22,434 bases of DNA from contig JAZOVD010000032.1 in the NCBI GenBank assembly GCA_045658525.1, forward strand, positions 1-22,434, written 5' to 3'. The notes under the pieces are model-generated. The model did no database searches. It was not told the DNA's origin and worked only from the letters and a program-made list of their open reading frames with translations. Numbering within the stretch: the stretch's first letter is position 1; every line of letters begins with the position of its first letter. This document shows positions 16,467 through 21,967 of the stretch, one piece after another. The position numbers were made by a program, and so were the translations under genes. The DNA is from SIG673 sp045658525 (GTDB taxonomy: Bacteria > Bacillota > Clostridia > Oscillospirales > CAG-272).

Positions 16467-16724
16467 TTAAAACGTACGGAGGCAAAACTCGCGCAGTCGC
16501 GCCGACGTTTCCTCGCAGTTTTCTCCCGCTACCGTAAATTCGATCGTATCTCCCTTTTTCGCTCCGAGACTCATTATGGCGAAAAGCCTTGTTGCGTCAG
16601 CGCTTTTATCCTTGTTTTTTACGGTTATCTTATCGGGTGTGCTTTGCGCGAAGCGAACGAGCATTCCTGCGGGGCGGGCGTGGATACCGTTTTCGTCGGT
16701 TATAACGTAAGTAAAAGTAGTCAT
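16467..16724 (-). CDS. ptsH: Phosphocarrier protein HPr
   Basis: An 85-residue cytoplasmic phosphocarrier between enzyme I and EIIA. The active His15 stands in NGIHARPAG. The start at 16724 (MTTFTYV) is chosen because AAGGA precedes it by about 7 nt and it gives the standard HPr length. A frame extending to 16787 adds residues unlike HPr. The usual regulatory Ser46 is absent: the aligned segment ATRLFAIMSLG puts Thr at 45 and Arg at 46. The HPr kinase/CcpA mode of catabolite control should therefore not operate through this protein. It is first in the HPr-EI-EIIA-EIICB operon. No convincing promoter is visible in the gap behind it. Confidence 0.94.
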   Translation of the reverse strand: MTTFTYVITDENGIHARPAGMLVRFAQSTPDKITVKNKDKSADATRLFAIMSLGAKKGDTIEFTVAGENCEETSARLREFCLRTF

Positions 16725-16802
16725 TTTGAAATCCTTTCGCAAATACTGTTTGAAAATATTTTTGACCGATAGGGAAGTATTATTCATATTTTGAAAAAAA
16801 TA

Positions 16803-16834
16803 AAAAACCGTTATCAGGCGATAACGGTCTTTTG
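16803..16834 (-). terminator. Intrinsic terminator after the PH-domain gene
   Basis: The stem CCGTTATC / GATAACGG (16808-16815 with 16820-16827) with loop AGGC is followed on the minus strand by a T-rich tract (six T, A, seven T). It lies just after the stop of the PH-domain gene and about 80 nt before ptsH. Confidence 0.88.
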
Positions 16835-16837
16835 TTC

Positions 16838-17224
16838 TTAAAATACTACTTGTGTCGTCGTATTAGGCTTAGCTACCTTGGTTTCAAGATAGCTTTTAAG
16901 TCCCTTAGGGTCTTTTATACCAATGGTAGAAACGTCCCATTCACCGGGAACGTCTAAGTATAAATCACCGTAACCGAATATTCTTCCGAATATTGATTGA
17001 GACAGCGAAACGGAATAAACACCCATAAAGACGCTCTGAGTTTCGTTTTTGCTAAGTATTCCTGATTTTCTTACTATTTTATCGTCGTAAAATTCTATTA
17101 TATCATTTTTTGCGGCGAGAATTCTTACTATCTGGATAATAAGCGGGATAACGAGCCAGAAAAACAGTATGCAGAGCGGACTAAGTACGGCAACAACACT
17201 TTTTCTTGCGATATAGTTAGGCAT
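16838..17224 (-). CDS. Small PH-domain (bPH2-like) membrane protein
   Basis: This 128-residue protein is of unknown function. A strongly hydrophobic segment (VVAVLSPLCILFFWLVIPLI, about residues 10-29) probably anchors it in the membrane. It is followed by a bacterial pleckstrin-homology fold like those of the YdbS/YdbT or DUF304 family: DIIEFYDDKIVRKSGILSKN, then SVSLSQSIFGRIFGYGDLYL and a terminal helix GLKSYLETKV. An AAAGGAG site precedes the ATG. It is transcribed divergently from a small HTH gene with overlapping -35 boxes, so that protein may control it. Family assignment is fairly safe; the role is not. Confidence 0.75.
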   Translation of the reverse strand: MPNYIARKSVVAVLSPLCILFFWLVIPLIIQIVRILAAKNDIIEFYDDKIVRKSGILSKNETQSVFMGVYSVSLSQSIFGRIFGYGDLYLDVPGEWDVSTIGIKDPKGLKSYLETKVAKPNTTTQVVF

Positions 17225-17254
17225 ATTTTTTCTCCTTTCTTAAATTCTACATAC

Positions 17255-17283
17255 ATTATACTCGATATATCGACAATTGTCAA
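17255..17283 (-). promoter_or_regulatory. Consensus sigma-A promoter of the PH-domain gene
   Basis: On the minus strand, TTGACA (17278-17283) and TATAAT (17255-17260) are exactly 17 nt apart. The spacer contains the palindrome TCGATATATCGA. Confidence 0.92.
17262..17281. promoter_or_regulatory. Overlapping palindromes, candidate operator
   Basis: TCGATATATCGA (17262-17273) and GACAATTGTC (17272-17281) are perfect 12-bp and 10-bp palindromes that overlap by two bases. They fill the spacer and -35 region of the minus promoter and touch the -35 of the plus promoter. A dimeric HTH protein bound here would block both genes. The adjacent HTH gene makes autoregulation plausible, but this is inference. 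Confidence 0.5.
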
Positions 17284-17305
17284 TAGATAGAGCATAATTT
17301 ATACT
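17277..17305 (+). promoter_or_regulatory. Sigma-A promoter of the small HTH gene
   Basis: TTGTCA (17277-17282) and TATACT (17300-17305) are 17 nt apart. The -35 box overlaps the opposing promoter's -35 box by five bases. Confidence 0.8.
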
Positions 17306-17336
17306 AATAATGGATAAAATTTTGGAGGAGAAAGTT

Positions 17337-17540
17337 ATGATTTCGTATAAGCCGCTTTATGATACTATGAAAGAAAAGGGAGTTACTACCTATAAATTAG
17401 TAAATGAGTACGGGATAAGCAGAAGTCTGCTTGACAGATTAAAGCACGATAAGCCTATAAGCACCGTGACGCTTAATGATCTTTGCACGTTTCTTGATTG
17501 CAGAGTAGAGGATATAATGATATATATAAAGGATAAATAA
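17337..17540 (+). CDS. Small Cro/C1-type helix-turn-helix protein
   Basis: A 67-residue protein consisting of little more than one HTH domain of the Cro/C1 (XRE, HTH_26-like) type. The recognition region is TTYKLVNEYGISRSLLDRLK, followed by STVTLNDLCTFLDCRVEDIM, typical of this family. The start at 17337 is chosen because GGAGGAG stands 6 nt before it; an ATG at 17310 lies too close to the -10 box and lacks a binding site. Proteins like this are usually repressors with few targets. The divergent PH-domain gene and its own promoter share a palindromic region that suits it. Its signal is unknown. Confidence 0.87.
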   Translation: MISYKPLYDTMKEKGVTTYKLVNEYGISRSLLDRLKHDKPISTVTLNDLCTFLDCRVEDIMIYIKDK

Positions 17541-17543
17541 AAG

Positions 17544-17572
17544 AAAAAGCAAGGAAAAAATCCTTGCTTTTT
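17544..17572. terminator. Bidirectional intrinsic terminator
   Basis: The 12-bp stem AAAAAGCAAGGA / TCCTTGCTTTTT with a 5-A loop lies between the converging HTH gene and rplA. It ends both transcripts. Confidence 0.92.
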
Positions 17573-17586
17573 AACTTTTAGCTTAA

Positions 17587-18279
17587 TTAGCCTCCGAGCT
17601 TAGCGGAGTTTACCTTTATACCGGGGCCCATCGTGGAAGCAATAACGCAGCTCTTGATGTACTGACCCTTAGCAGCGGCGGGCTTAGCCTTGATTATAGC
17701 ACCCATAAGAGTATTGAAGTTCTCAGCGAGCTTTTCAGCACCGAAGGAAGCCTTACCGATGGGGCAGTGAATGATGTTGGTCTTGTCGAGACGGTACTCG
17801 ATCTTACCAGCCTTGGCTTCGTTTACCGCACGGGCAACGTCCATAGTAACGGTTCCTGCCTTGGGGTTAGGCATAACGCCCCTAGGTCCGAGAACCTTAC
17901 CGAGACGGCCTATAACGCCCATCATATCGGGAGTTGCTATAACAACGTCGAACTCAAACCAGTTTTCCTTGGTGATCTTCTCAACGTAATCAGCTCCGCC
18001 AACGTAGTCAGCGCCTGCTTCCTTAGCGGCGGCGTAGAGGTTTTCCTTACAGAAAACGAGCGTACGTACAGTCTTACCCGTACCGTTGGGGAGAACGACC
18101 GCGCCTCTGACCTGCTGGTCAGCGTGACGGGAGTCAACGCCGAGACGAACGTGAAGCTCGATGGTCTCATCGAACTTAGCCTTAGCGGTCTGGCAAACGA
18201 GGCTGAGAGCCTCAGCAGAATCATACTGCTTGTTCTTTTCAATAAGCTTTAAGCTTTCGGTATATTTCTTGTTAGCCAT
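17587..18279 (-). CDS. rplA: 50S ribosomal protein L1
   Basis: L1 forms the stalk beside the E site and, in many bacteria, represses its own operon by binding its mRNA. The 230 residues are the normal length. Family segments include KFDETIELHVRLGVDSRHAD with VRGAVVLPNGTGK, then VLGPRGVMPNPKAGTVT and IEYRLDKTNIIHCPIGKASF. GGAGGTAAGG precedes the ATG. It follows rplK by 16 nt. A strong terminator comes directly after it, where rplJ-rplL would normally continue. Confidence 0.97.
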   Translation of the reverse strand: MANKKYTESLKLIEKNKQYDSAEALSLVCQTAKAKFDETIELHVRLGVDSRHADQQVRGAVVLPNGTGKTVRTLVFCKENLYAAAKEAGADYVGGADYVEKITKENWFEFDVVIATPDMMGVIGRLGKVLGPRGVMPNPKAGTVTMDVARAVNEAKAGKIEYRLDKTNIIHCPIGKASFGAEKLAENFNTLMGAIIKAKPAAAKGQYIKSCVIASTMGPGIKVNSAKLGG

Positions 18280-18295
18280 TTTACCTTACCTCCAA

Positions 18296-18721
18296 TCACT
18301 CTTCAACCGTTATACCCATAGAACGGGCAGTACCGGCTATCATGCTCATAGCAGCCTCGATAGAGCCTGCGTTGAGGTCGGGCATCTTGGTCTCGGCTAT
18401 CTGGCGAACCTGCTCCTTGGTGAGCTGAGCTACCTTGGTCTTGTTAGGAGCGCCGGAAGCAGTCTCAATTCCGCAAGCCTTCTTTATAAGAACGGGAGCG
18501 GGAGGAGTCTTGGTGATGAAAGAGAAGGTACGGTCAGCATAAACGGTTATAACAACAGGGATTATGAGACCGATCTGGTTCTTGGTTCTTTCGTTGAATT
18601 CCTTAGTGAAGTTGGGGATGGAAACACCGTGAGCACCGAGAGCGGGGCCTATGGGGGGTTGAGGTGTTGCTTTACCTGCCGGGATCTGAAGCTTTATATA
18701 CCCGGTTATTTTCTTTGCCAT
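18296..18721 (-). CDS. rplK: 50S ribosomal protein L11
   Basis: L11 binds 23S rRNA in the GTPase-associated centre. It is 141 residues, the standard length. The N-terminal domain shows IKLQIPAGKATPQPPIGPAL followed by GAHGVSIPNFTKEFNERT; the rRNA-binding C-terminal domain ends SIEAAMSMIAGTARSMGI. GGAGG lies about 9 nt before the ATG. It is separated from nusG by 88 nt, the longest gap in this operon, which can fold into RNA stems (see the entry at 18738-18779). Confidence 0.97.
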   Translation of the reverse strand: MAKKITGYIKLQIPAGKATPQPPIGPALGAHGVSIPNFTKEFNERTKNQIGLIIPVVITVYADRTFSFITKTPPAPVLIKKACGIETASGAPNKTKVAQLTKEQVRQIAETKMPDLNAGSIEAAMSMIAGTARSMGITVEE

Positions 18722-18737
18722 TGTTTTTTCCTCCTGT

Positions 18738-18779
18738 GTGGTTATTTTTTATTCGGGAGCTTAAATATCTCCCTCCCAC
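18738..18779 (-). promoter_or_regulatory. Possible leader RNA structure upstream of rplK
   Basis: On the minus strand, an outer helix GTGG/CCAC (18776-18779 with 18738-18741) encloses an inner helix GGGAG/CTCCC (18769-18773 with 18755-18759). The right side has a long A-rich loop. A second GGGAG register (18773-18777) allows an alternative pairing. The position just before rplK-rplA is where L1 autoregulatory sites occur in other bacteria. The folding is seen by eye; the L1-binding role is a guess. Confidence 0.3.
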
Positions 18780-18809
18780 TTATTTTGCAGTTTTAGTACT
18801 CTGCGAAAC

Positions 18810-19340
18810 TTATTGAATGATGCGTTCTACCTGATTTGATTTCAGGTTTACGGGAGTTTCGCGTCCGAACATAGAAGCAAGGACCGTAACGGTCTTCTTG
18901 TCGTCAGAAACGGACTGGACGATACCCGTGTAGCCTGCCAAAGGACCGTCGTTGATCTTTACGCTGTCTCCGATCTCGTAATCGAGCGTAACGACCGCAA
19001 CTTCGATTCCTATACGAGCTACCTCTGCGTCGGTGAGGGGAACCGGCTTTGATCCGGGACCGACAAACCCGGTAACACCCGTTATATTACGTACAACGTG
19101 CCAGTTTGCGTCGTTCATAAGCATCTTTACGAGAACGTAACTCGGAAGAAGCTTGCTTTCGACTTGTTTTCCGTCTTCGTTTGTCACTTCGACGGGGATT
19201 CGGATATCGACTATCTCATCCTGAAGTCCGCGGTTTTCGATAATCTTTTCCAAATTTGCTTTCACTTTGTTTTCATATCCGGAGTATGTGTGGACCACAT
19301 ACCAGTGAATTTCCGGAATAGCGTCGCTGAAATCACTCAT
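18810..19340 (-). CDS. nusG: Transcription elongation/termination factor NusG
   Basis: NusG binds RNA polymerase and links it to Rho or the ribosome. Its 176 residues hold an N-terminal NGN domain (WYVVHTYSGYENKVKANLEK near residues 13-32; LPSYVLVKMLMNDANWHVVR) and a C-terminal KOW domain (GDSVKINDGPLAGYTGIVQS). It lies 15 nt after secE in the standard secE-nusG order. Confidence 0.97.
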   Translation of the reverse strand: MSDFSDAIPEIHWYVVHTYSGYENKVKANLEKIIENRGLQDEIVDIRIPVEVTNEDGKQVESKLLPSYVLVKMLMNDANWHVVRNITGVTGFVGPGSKPVPLTDAEVARIGIEVAVVTLDYEIGDSVKINDGPLAGYTGIVQSVSDDKKTVTVLASMFGRETPVNLKSNQVERIIQ

Positions 19341-19355
19341 AGCGTACCTCCCCGA

Positions 19356-19724
19356 TTAACCGAAGAGATGAGCCAGACCCTCGATTCCCATGGAAAAACC
19401 AACATCGAGAAGTCCGATGACCGCTGCTGCTACCGCCATACAAACAAGGACCAAAAGTGTGCTTGTAAAGGTCTGTCTGCGGCTGTACCAGGTAACTTTC
19501 TTCAGTTCGCTTTTCATAGTTCTCCAGAACTTTTTGATCGCGCCTCCGAGACGGGAGAAAAATCCGGGCTTTTTGTTTGCGTTAGCCTTCTTTACCTTCT
19601 TCTCCTTAGCGTCGCTTGCGGTAGCGTCTGTTGTCGTGGTTTCCTCGACAGCAGCTTCCTCGGCAACGCTCTCGGTTACTTCCTCGACCTGTTCGGAAGT
19701 TCCGTTAAGTTCCTTATCCGCCAT
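19356..19724 (-). CDS. secE: Preprotein translocase subunit SecE with acidic N-terminal extension
   Basis: SecE clamps the SecY channel. The functional core is the last 65 residues: an amphipathic helix (RTMKSELKKVTWYSRRQTFT) and one transmembrane segment (TLLVLVCMAVAAAVIGLLDV). Before it lies a tail of about 55 residues, first Glu/Thr/Ala-rich and then Lys-rich, that the minimal one-helix SecE lacks. The tail looks disordered. AGGAGGAG precedes the ATG at the end of rpmG. The acidic tail is low complexity and is expected to vary between species. Confidence 0.93.
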   Translation of the reverse strand: MADKELNGTSEQVEEVTESVAEEAAVEETTTTDATASDAKEKKVKKANANKKPGFFSRLGGAIKKFWRTMKSELKKVTWYSRRQTFTSTLLVLVCMAVAAAVIGLLDVGFSMGIEGLAHLFG

Positions 19725-19736
19725 TGTAACTCCTCC

Positions 19737-19886
19737 TTACTTGGTTTCTTTGTGGGGAGTGTGCTTACGACAGAAAGGGCAGTACTTATTCATTTCAAGT
19801 CTGTCCGGATCGTGTTTCTTGTTTTTGGTGGTATCGTAATTGCGCTGCTTGCACTCAGAGCAAGCTAATGTAACCTTAACTCTCAC
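19737..19886 (-). CDS. rpmG: 50S ribosomal protein L33
   Basis: This 49-residue protein reads from a GTG start: MRVKVTLACSECKQRNYDTT and onward to a KETK end. Two CxxC pairs (Cys9/Cys12 and Cys36/Cys39) form the zinc ribbon of the zinc-binding L33 type. The GTG is supported by the strong site AGGAGGTG about 7 nt upstream and by alignment with the usual L33 N-terminus. It is first in the rpmG-secE-nusG-rplK-rplA operon, and its stop is 12 nt before secE. Confidence 0.95.
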   Translation of the reverse strand: MRVKVTLACSECKQRNYDTTKNKKHDPDRLEMNKYCPFCRKHTPHKETK

Positions 19887-19916
19887 TTGGTTGCACCTCC
19901 TGAATTTTGATTCGAT

Positions 19917-19987
19917 ACGGTAATACCGTTCTTTTCTCCCTCAGCGAAGAAAAAAATCAGCACACAAAAAAAGCCTCTCCGCAGAGG
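19917..19987 (-). promoter_or_regulatory. Leader of the rpmG operon with 5'-end hairpin and U-run
   Basis: The expected transcript start is near 19988. Its first bases form CCTCT-gcgg-AGAGG (19974-19987), followed by C and seven U (19966-19972), which looks like a small intrinsic terminator at the extreme 5' end. A second stem, ACGGT/ACCGT, lies at 19917-19929. The rest of the 100-nt leader shows no T-box or riboswitch I recognise. Confidence 0.5.
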
Positions 19988-19994
19988 TAGAATT

Positions 19995-20023
19995 ATTATA
20001 ACATAAATAAATATTTTTGTCAA
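19995..20023 (-). promoter_or_regulatory. Consensus sigma-A promoter of rpmG-secE-nusG-rplK-rplA
   Basis: On the minus strand, a perfect TTGACA (20018-20023) and a perfect TATAAT (19995-20000) are 17 nt apart. This fits a highly expressed ribosomal operon. Between it and the opposing promoter, 20024-20128 is A/T-rich and holds no gene. Confidence 0.93.
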
Positions 20024-20128
20024 TAGGTTTTTAGAAATATTTTTCGGAAAATACGTAGTTATATTCTACAAAGAAAAGCGGCGATTTTTGTTCAAAAAAG
20101 AGATAAGCATAAAAAACCTTGAAATTCC

Positions 20129-20157
20129 TTGACTTTTGGGGGCTTTTGCAGTAAAAT
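20129..20157 (+). promoter_or_regulatory. Sigma-A promoter of the beta-helix gene
   Basis: TTGACT (20129-20134) and TAAAAT (20152-20157) are 17 nt apart, about 25 nt before the likely transcript start-to-ATG leader. CCTTGA occurs twice just here (20118-20123 and 20127-20132 region), a short direct repeat around the -35 box. No copy of the box found before the lyase genes is present. Confidence 0.78.
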
Positions 20158-20188
20158 TAACTTACATAAAGAGAAAGGTGAAAAAGAT

Positions 20189-21919
20189 ATGGCAGAGATC
20201 AAACAGTTTATAAACTACGAAATGTTTGGCGCAAAGGGAGACGGTGTTACCGATGATTCCGAGGCGATAAGAGCCGCGCATATACACGCGAATGAGACTT
20301 ACACAGAGGTAAAGACCGATCCTACGGCAACCTATTACATAGGCGTAATGGACGCGCCGATACCGATAATGACCAACGTTGATTTCGGTACGTCAAGATT
20401 TATGGTCGATGACAGGGAGCTTCCGCTCGAAAAGCGTACTGTTCCGCTTTTTAAGGTAATGTCAAGGTTCGAGCCTATAAAGCTCGATATTCCGTCGTTA
20501 AAGAAAAATCAGATGAAGATAGACGTCTCGCTTCCCTGTAACTGCTACGTAAGAGTGGAGAATAGCGAGAAAAAGCAGTTTATACGCTTTGGTCTTAATC
20601 AGAATAACGGTTCGCCTCAGACGGATAGCTTCGTTGTTGACGGAACGGGATATATCCTTAACAGCGTTATATGGGACTTTGAAAAGGTCACCTCGGCTGT
20701 TGCTTGTCCGATAGAGTCGGATACACTGACCGTAAGGGGCGGTATATTTACGAGCATCGCTAACTGCGCTGAATCCAAGTATAACTACCACGCGAGAAAT
20801 CTCGTTATCAACCGTTCAAATACGGTGGTTGAGAATATTATACATCTCGTCGAGGGCGAGGGAGACCACGGCGCTCCGTATTCCGGATTTATAAACGTTG
20901 ACAAATGCGCTTACGTTACCGTAAGGAATTGCCATCTTACGCCCAGAAAGATATATCAGACTATCGGAGCAGCCGGAAAGCCTGTAAGTATGGGCTCTTA
21001 CGCGTTTGGTGCGGGACACGTTGTAAATCTTACGCTTGATAACGTTCGTCAGAACAACATAATGGACCGCACTCGTTGGGGTCTTATGGGAACTAACCAT
21101 TGTAAGAACATAACGGTCAACAACTGTCTTATGTCGCGCTTTGACGCGCACGAAAATGTTGCCGGACTTACTATAAAAAATACCGTTCTCGGACACCAGT
21201 GCTTTAATGCGATAGGTCACGGAACTATGCTTGTTGAAAACGTTACCGCTTACGGCTCATCATTCCTTAACCTGCGCCCAGATTACGGAAGCACGTGGGA
21301 CGGAGACGTGATATTCAAAAACTGCACTTGGTATCCGAACTCCGCGGTAGCGAGTCCTACGTTTATAGGCGGTGTAAACGCGGGTGATCATGAATTTGGC
21401 TTCCCGTGCTATATGCCGCATAAGGTGACGGTTGATAATCTGCTGATCTGTGACGGCAACGCAAACGAGGGCTATAAAGGAGCGTCGCTTTTCCGCTGTG
21501 ACAGCAGAGTGATGAACGGATCTGGCGCGGTTGACTTTACGGACAAAACTGTTGCTTATCCTTATTTCTTTACCGAGAGAGCGGAGCTTTCCGATATAAA
21601 GACCGAAAGCGGAAAGGGACTTGCGCTGTTTTCGGGAGACGTTGCTAACTGCTTCTGTACAGAGAAAGCTCGCACGAATTTCCGTTGTAAGATGACTAAC
21701 GTCGAGCTTCCCGAAAGCGGAATACTTCCCACTGAAAGCAGTGTTTCCGCTGATGAATACGGTGACACCTATCATATAATTCCGAGAATAGAAATTAGCG
21801 ATTGCAGAAACGTAAAGGTCAATAAGACTAATATTCCTGCGATAGTTAAGATCTCGGATTGTGAAATAAACAGTATAGAGGAATGCTCAAACGTTATTGT
21901 TGACGTAGCAGAAAACTAA
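20189..21919 (+). CDS. Cytoplasmic parallel beta-helix protein (pectate-lyase-like superfamily)
   Basis: A 576-residue protein. It opens with FGAKGDGVTDDSEAI (residues 13-27), the entry motif of the Pectate_lyase_3/GH28-like right-handed beta-helix superfamily. Repeated short strands with Asn ladders follow, such as LVINRSNTVVENIIHLVEG, VTVRNCHLTPR, LTLDNVRQNN, ITVNNCLMSRFDAHENVAGL and VIFKNCTWYPN. The start at 20189 has an AAAGGTG site about 8 nt upstream. The longer TTG-started frame from 20129 begins at the -35 box and is rejected. There is no signal peptide or membrane segment, unlike secreted pectinases, so an intracellular role is likely. The gene converges on uxaC. I recognise the fold but not a specific enzyme: lyase, glycosidase, epimerase or a non-enzymatic role are open. 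Confidence 0.8.
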   Translation: MAEIKQFINYEMFGAKGDGVTDDSEAIRAAHIHANETYTEVKTDPTATYYIGVMDAPIPIMTNVDFGTSRFMVDDRELPLEKRTVPLFKVMSRFEPIKLDIPSLKKNQMKIDVSLPCNCYVRVENSEKKQFIRFGLNQNNGSPQTDSFVVDGTGYILNSVIWDFEKVTSAVACPIESDTLTVRGGIFTSIANCAESKYNYHARNLVINRSNTVVENIIHLVEGEGDHGAPYSGFINVDKCAYVTVRNCHLTPRKIYQTIGAAGKPVSMGSYAFGAGHVVNLTLDNVRQNNIMDRTRWGLMGTNHCKNITVNNCLMSRFDAHENVAGLTIKNTVLGHQCFNAIGHGTMLVENVTAYGSSFLNLRPDYGSTWDGDVIFKNCTWYPNSAVASPTFIGGVNAGDHEFGFPCYMPHKVTVDNLLICDGNANEGYKGASLFRCDSRVMNGSGAVDFTDKTVAYPYFFTERAELSDIKTESGKGLALFSGDVANCFCTEKARTNFRCKMTNVELPESGILPTESSVSADEYGDTYHIIPRIEISDCRNVKVNKTNIPAIVKISDCEINSIEECSNVIVDVAEN

Positions 21920-21924
21920 TTCAG

Positions 21925-21967
21925 AACAACAAAAAAGCTCCCACTTGGCGGGAGCTTTTTTGTTGTT
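21925..21967. terminator. Bidirectional intrinsic terminator
   Basis: An 18-bp perfect stem (21925-21942 with 21950-21967; core AAAAAAGCTCCC/GGGAGCTTTTTT) with loop ACTTGGC separates the converging beta-helix and uxaC genes. It overlaps the first bases of the uxaC stop codon. Confidence 0.93.

Noticed and set aside
16725..16787. 21-residue N-terminal extension of HPr
   Set aside because: It has no ribosome binding site and would break the normal HPr length and the position of His15.
17310..17336. Longer HTH protein from ATG 17310
   Set aside because: The start is only five bases after the -10 box, and its codons contain the GGAGGAG site used by ATG 17337.
20129..20188. TTG-started extension of the beta-helix protein
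   Set aside because: The TTG is the -35 box of the promoter, and the ATG at 20189 has a good ribosome binding site.
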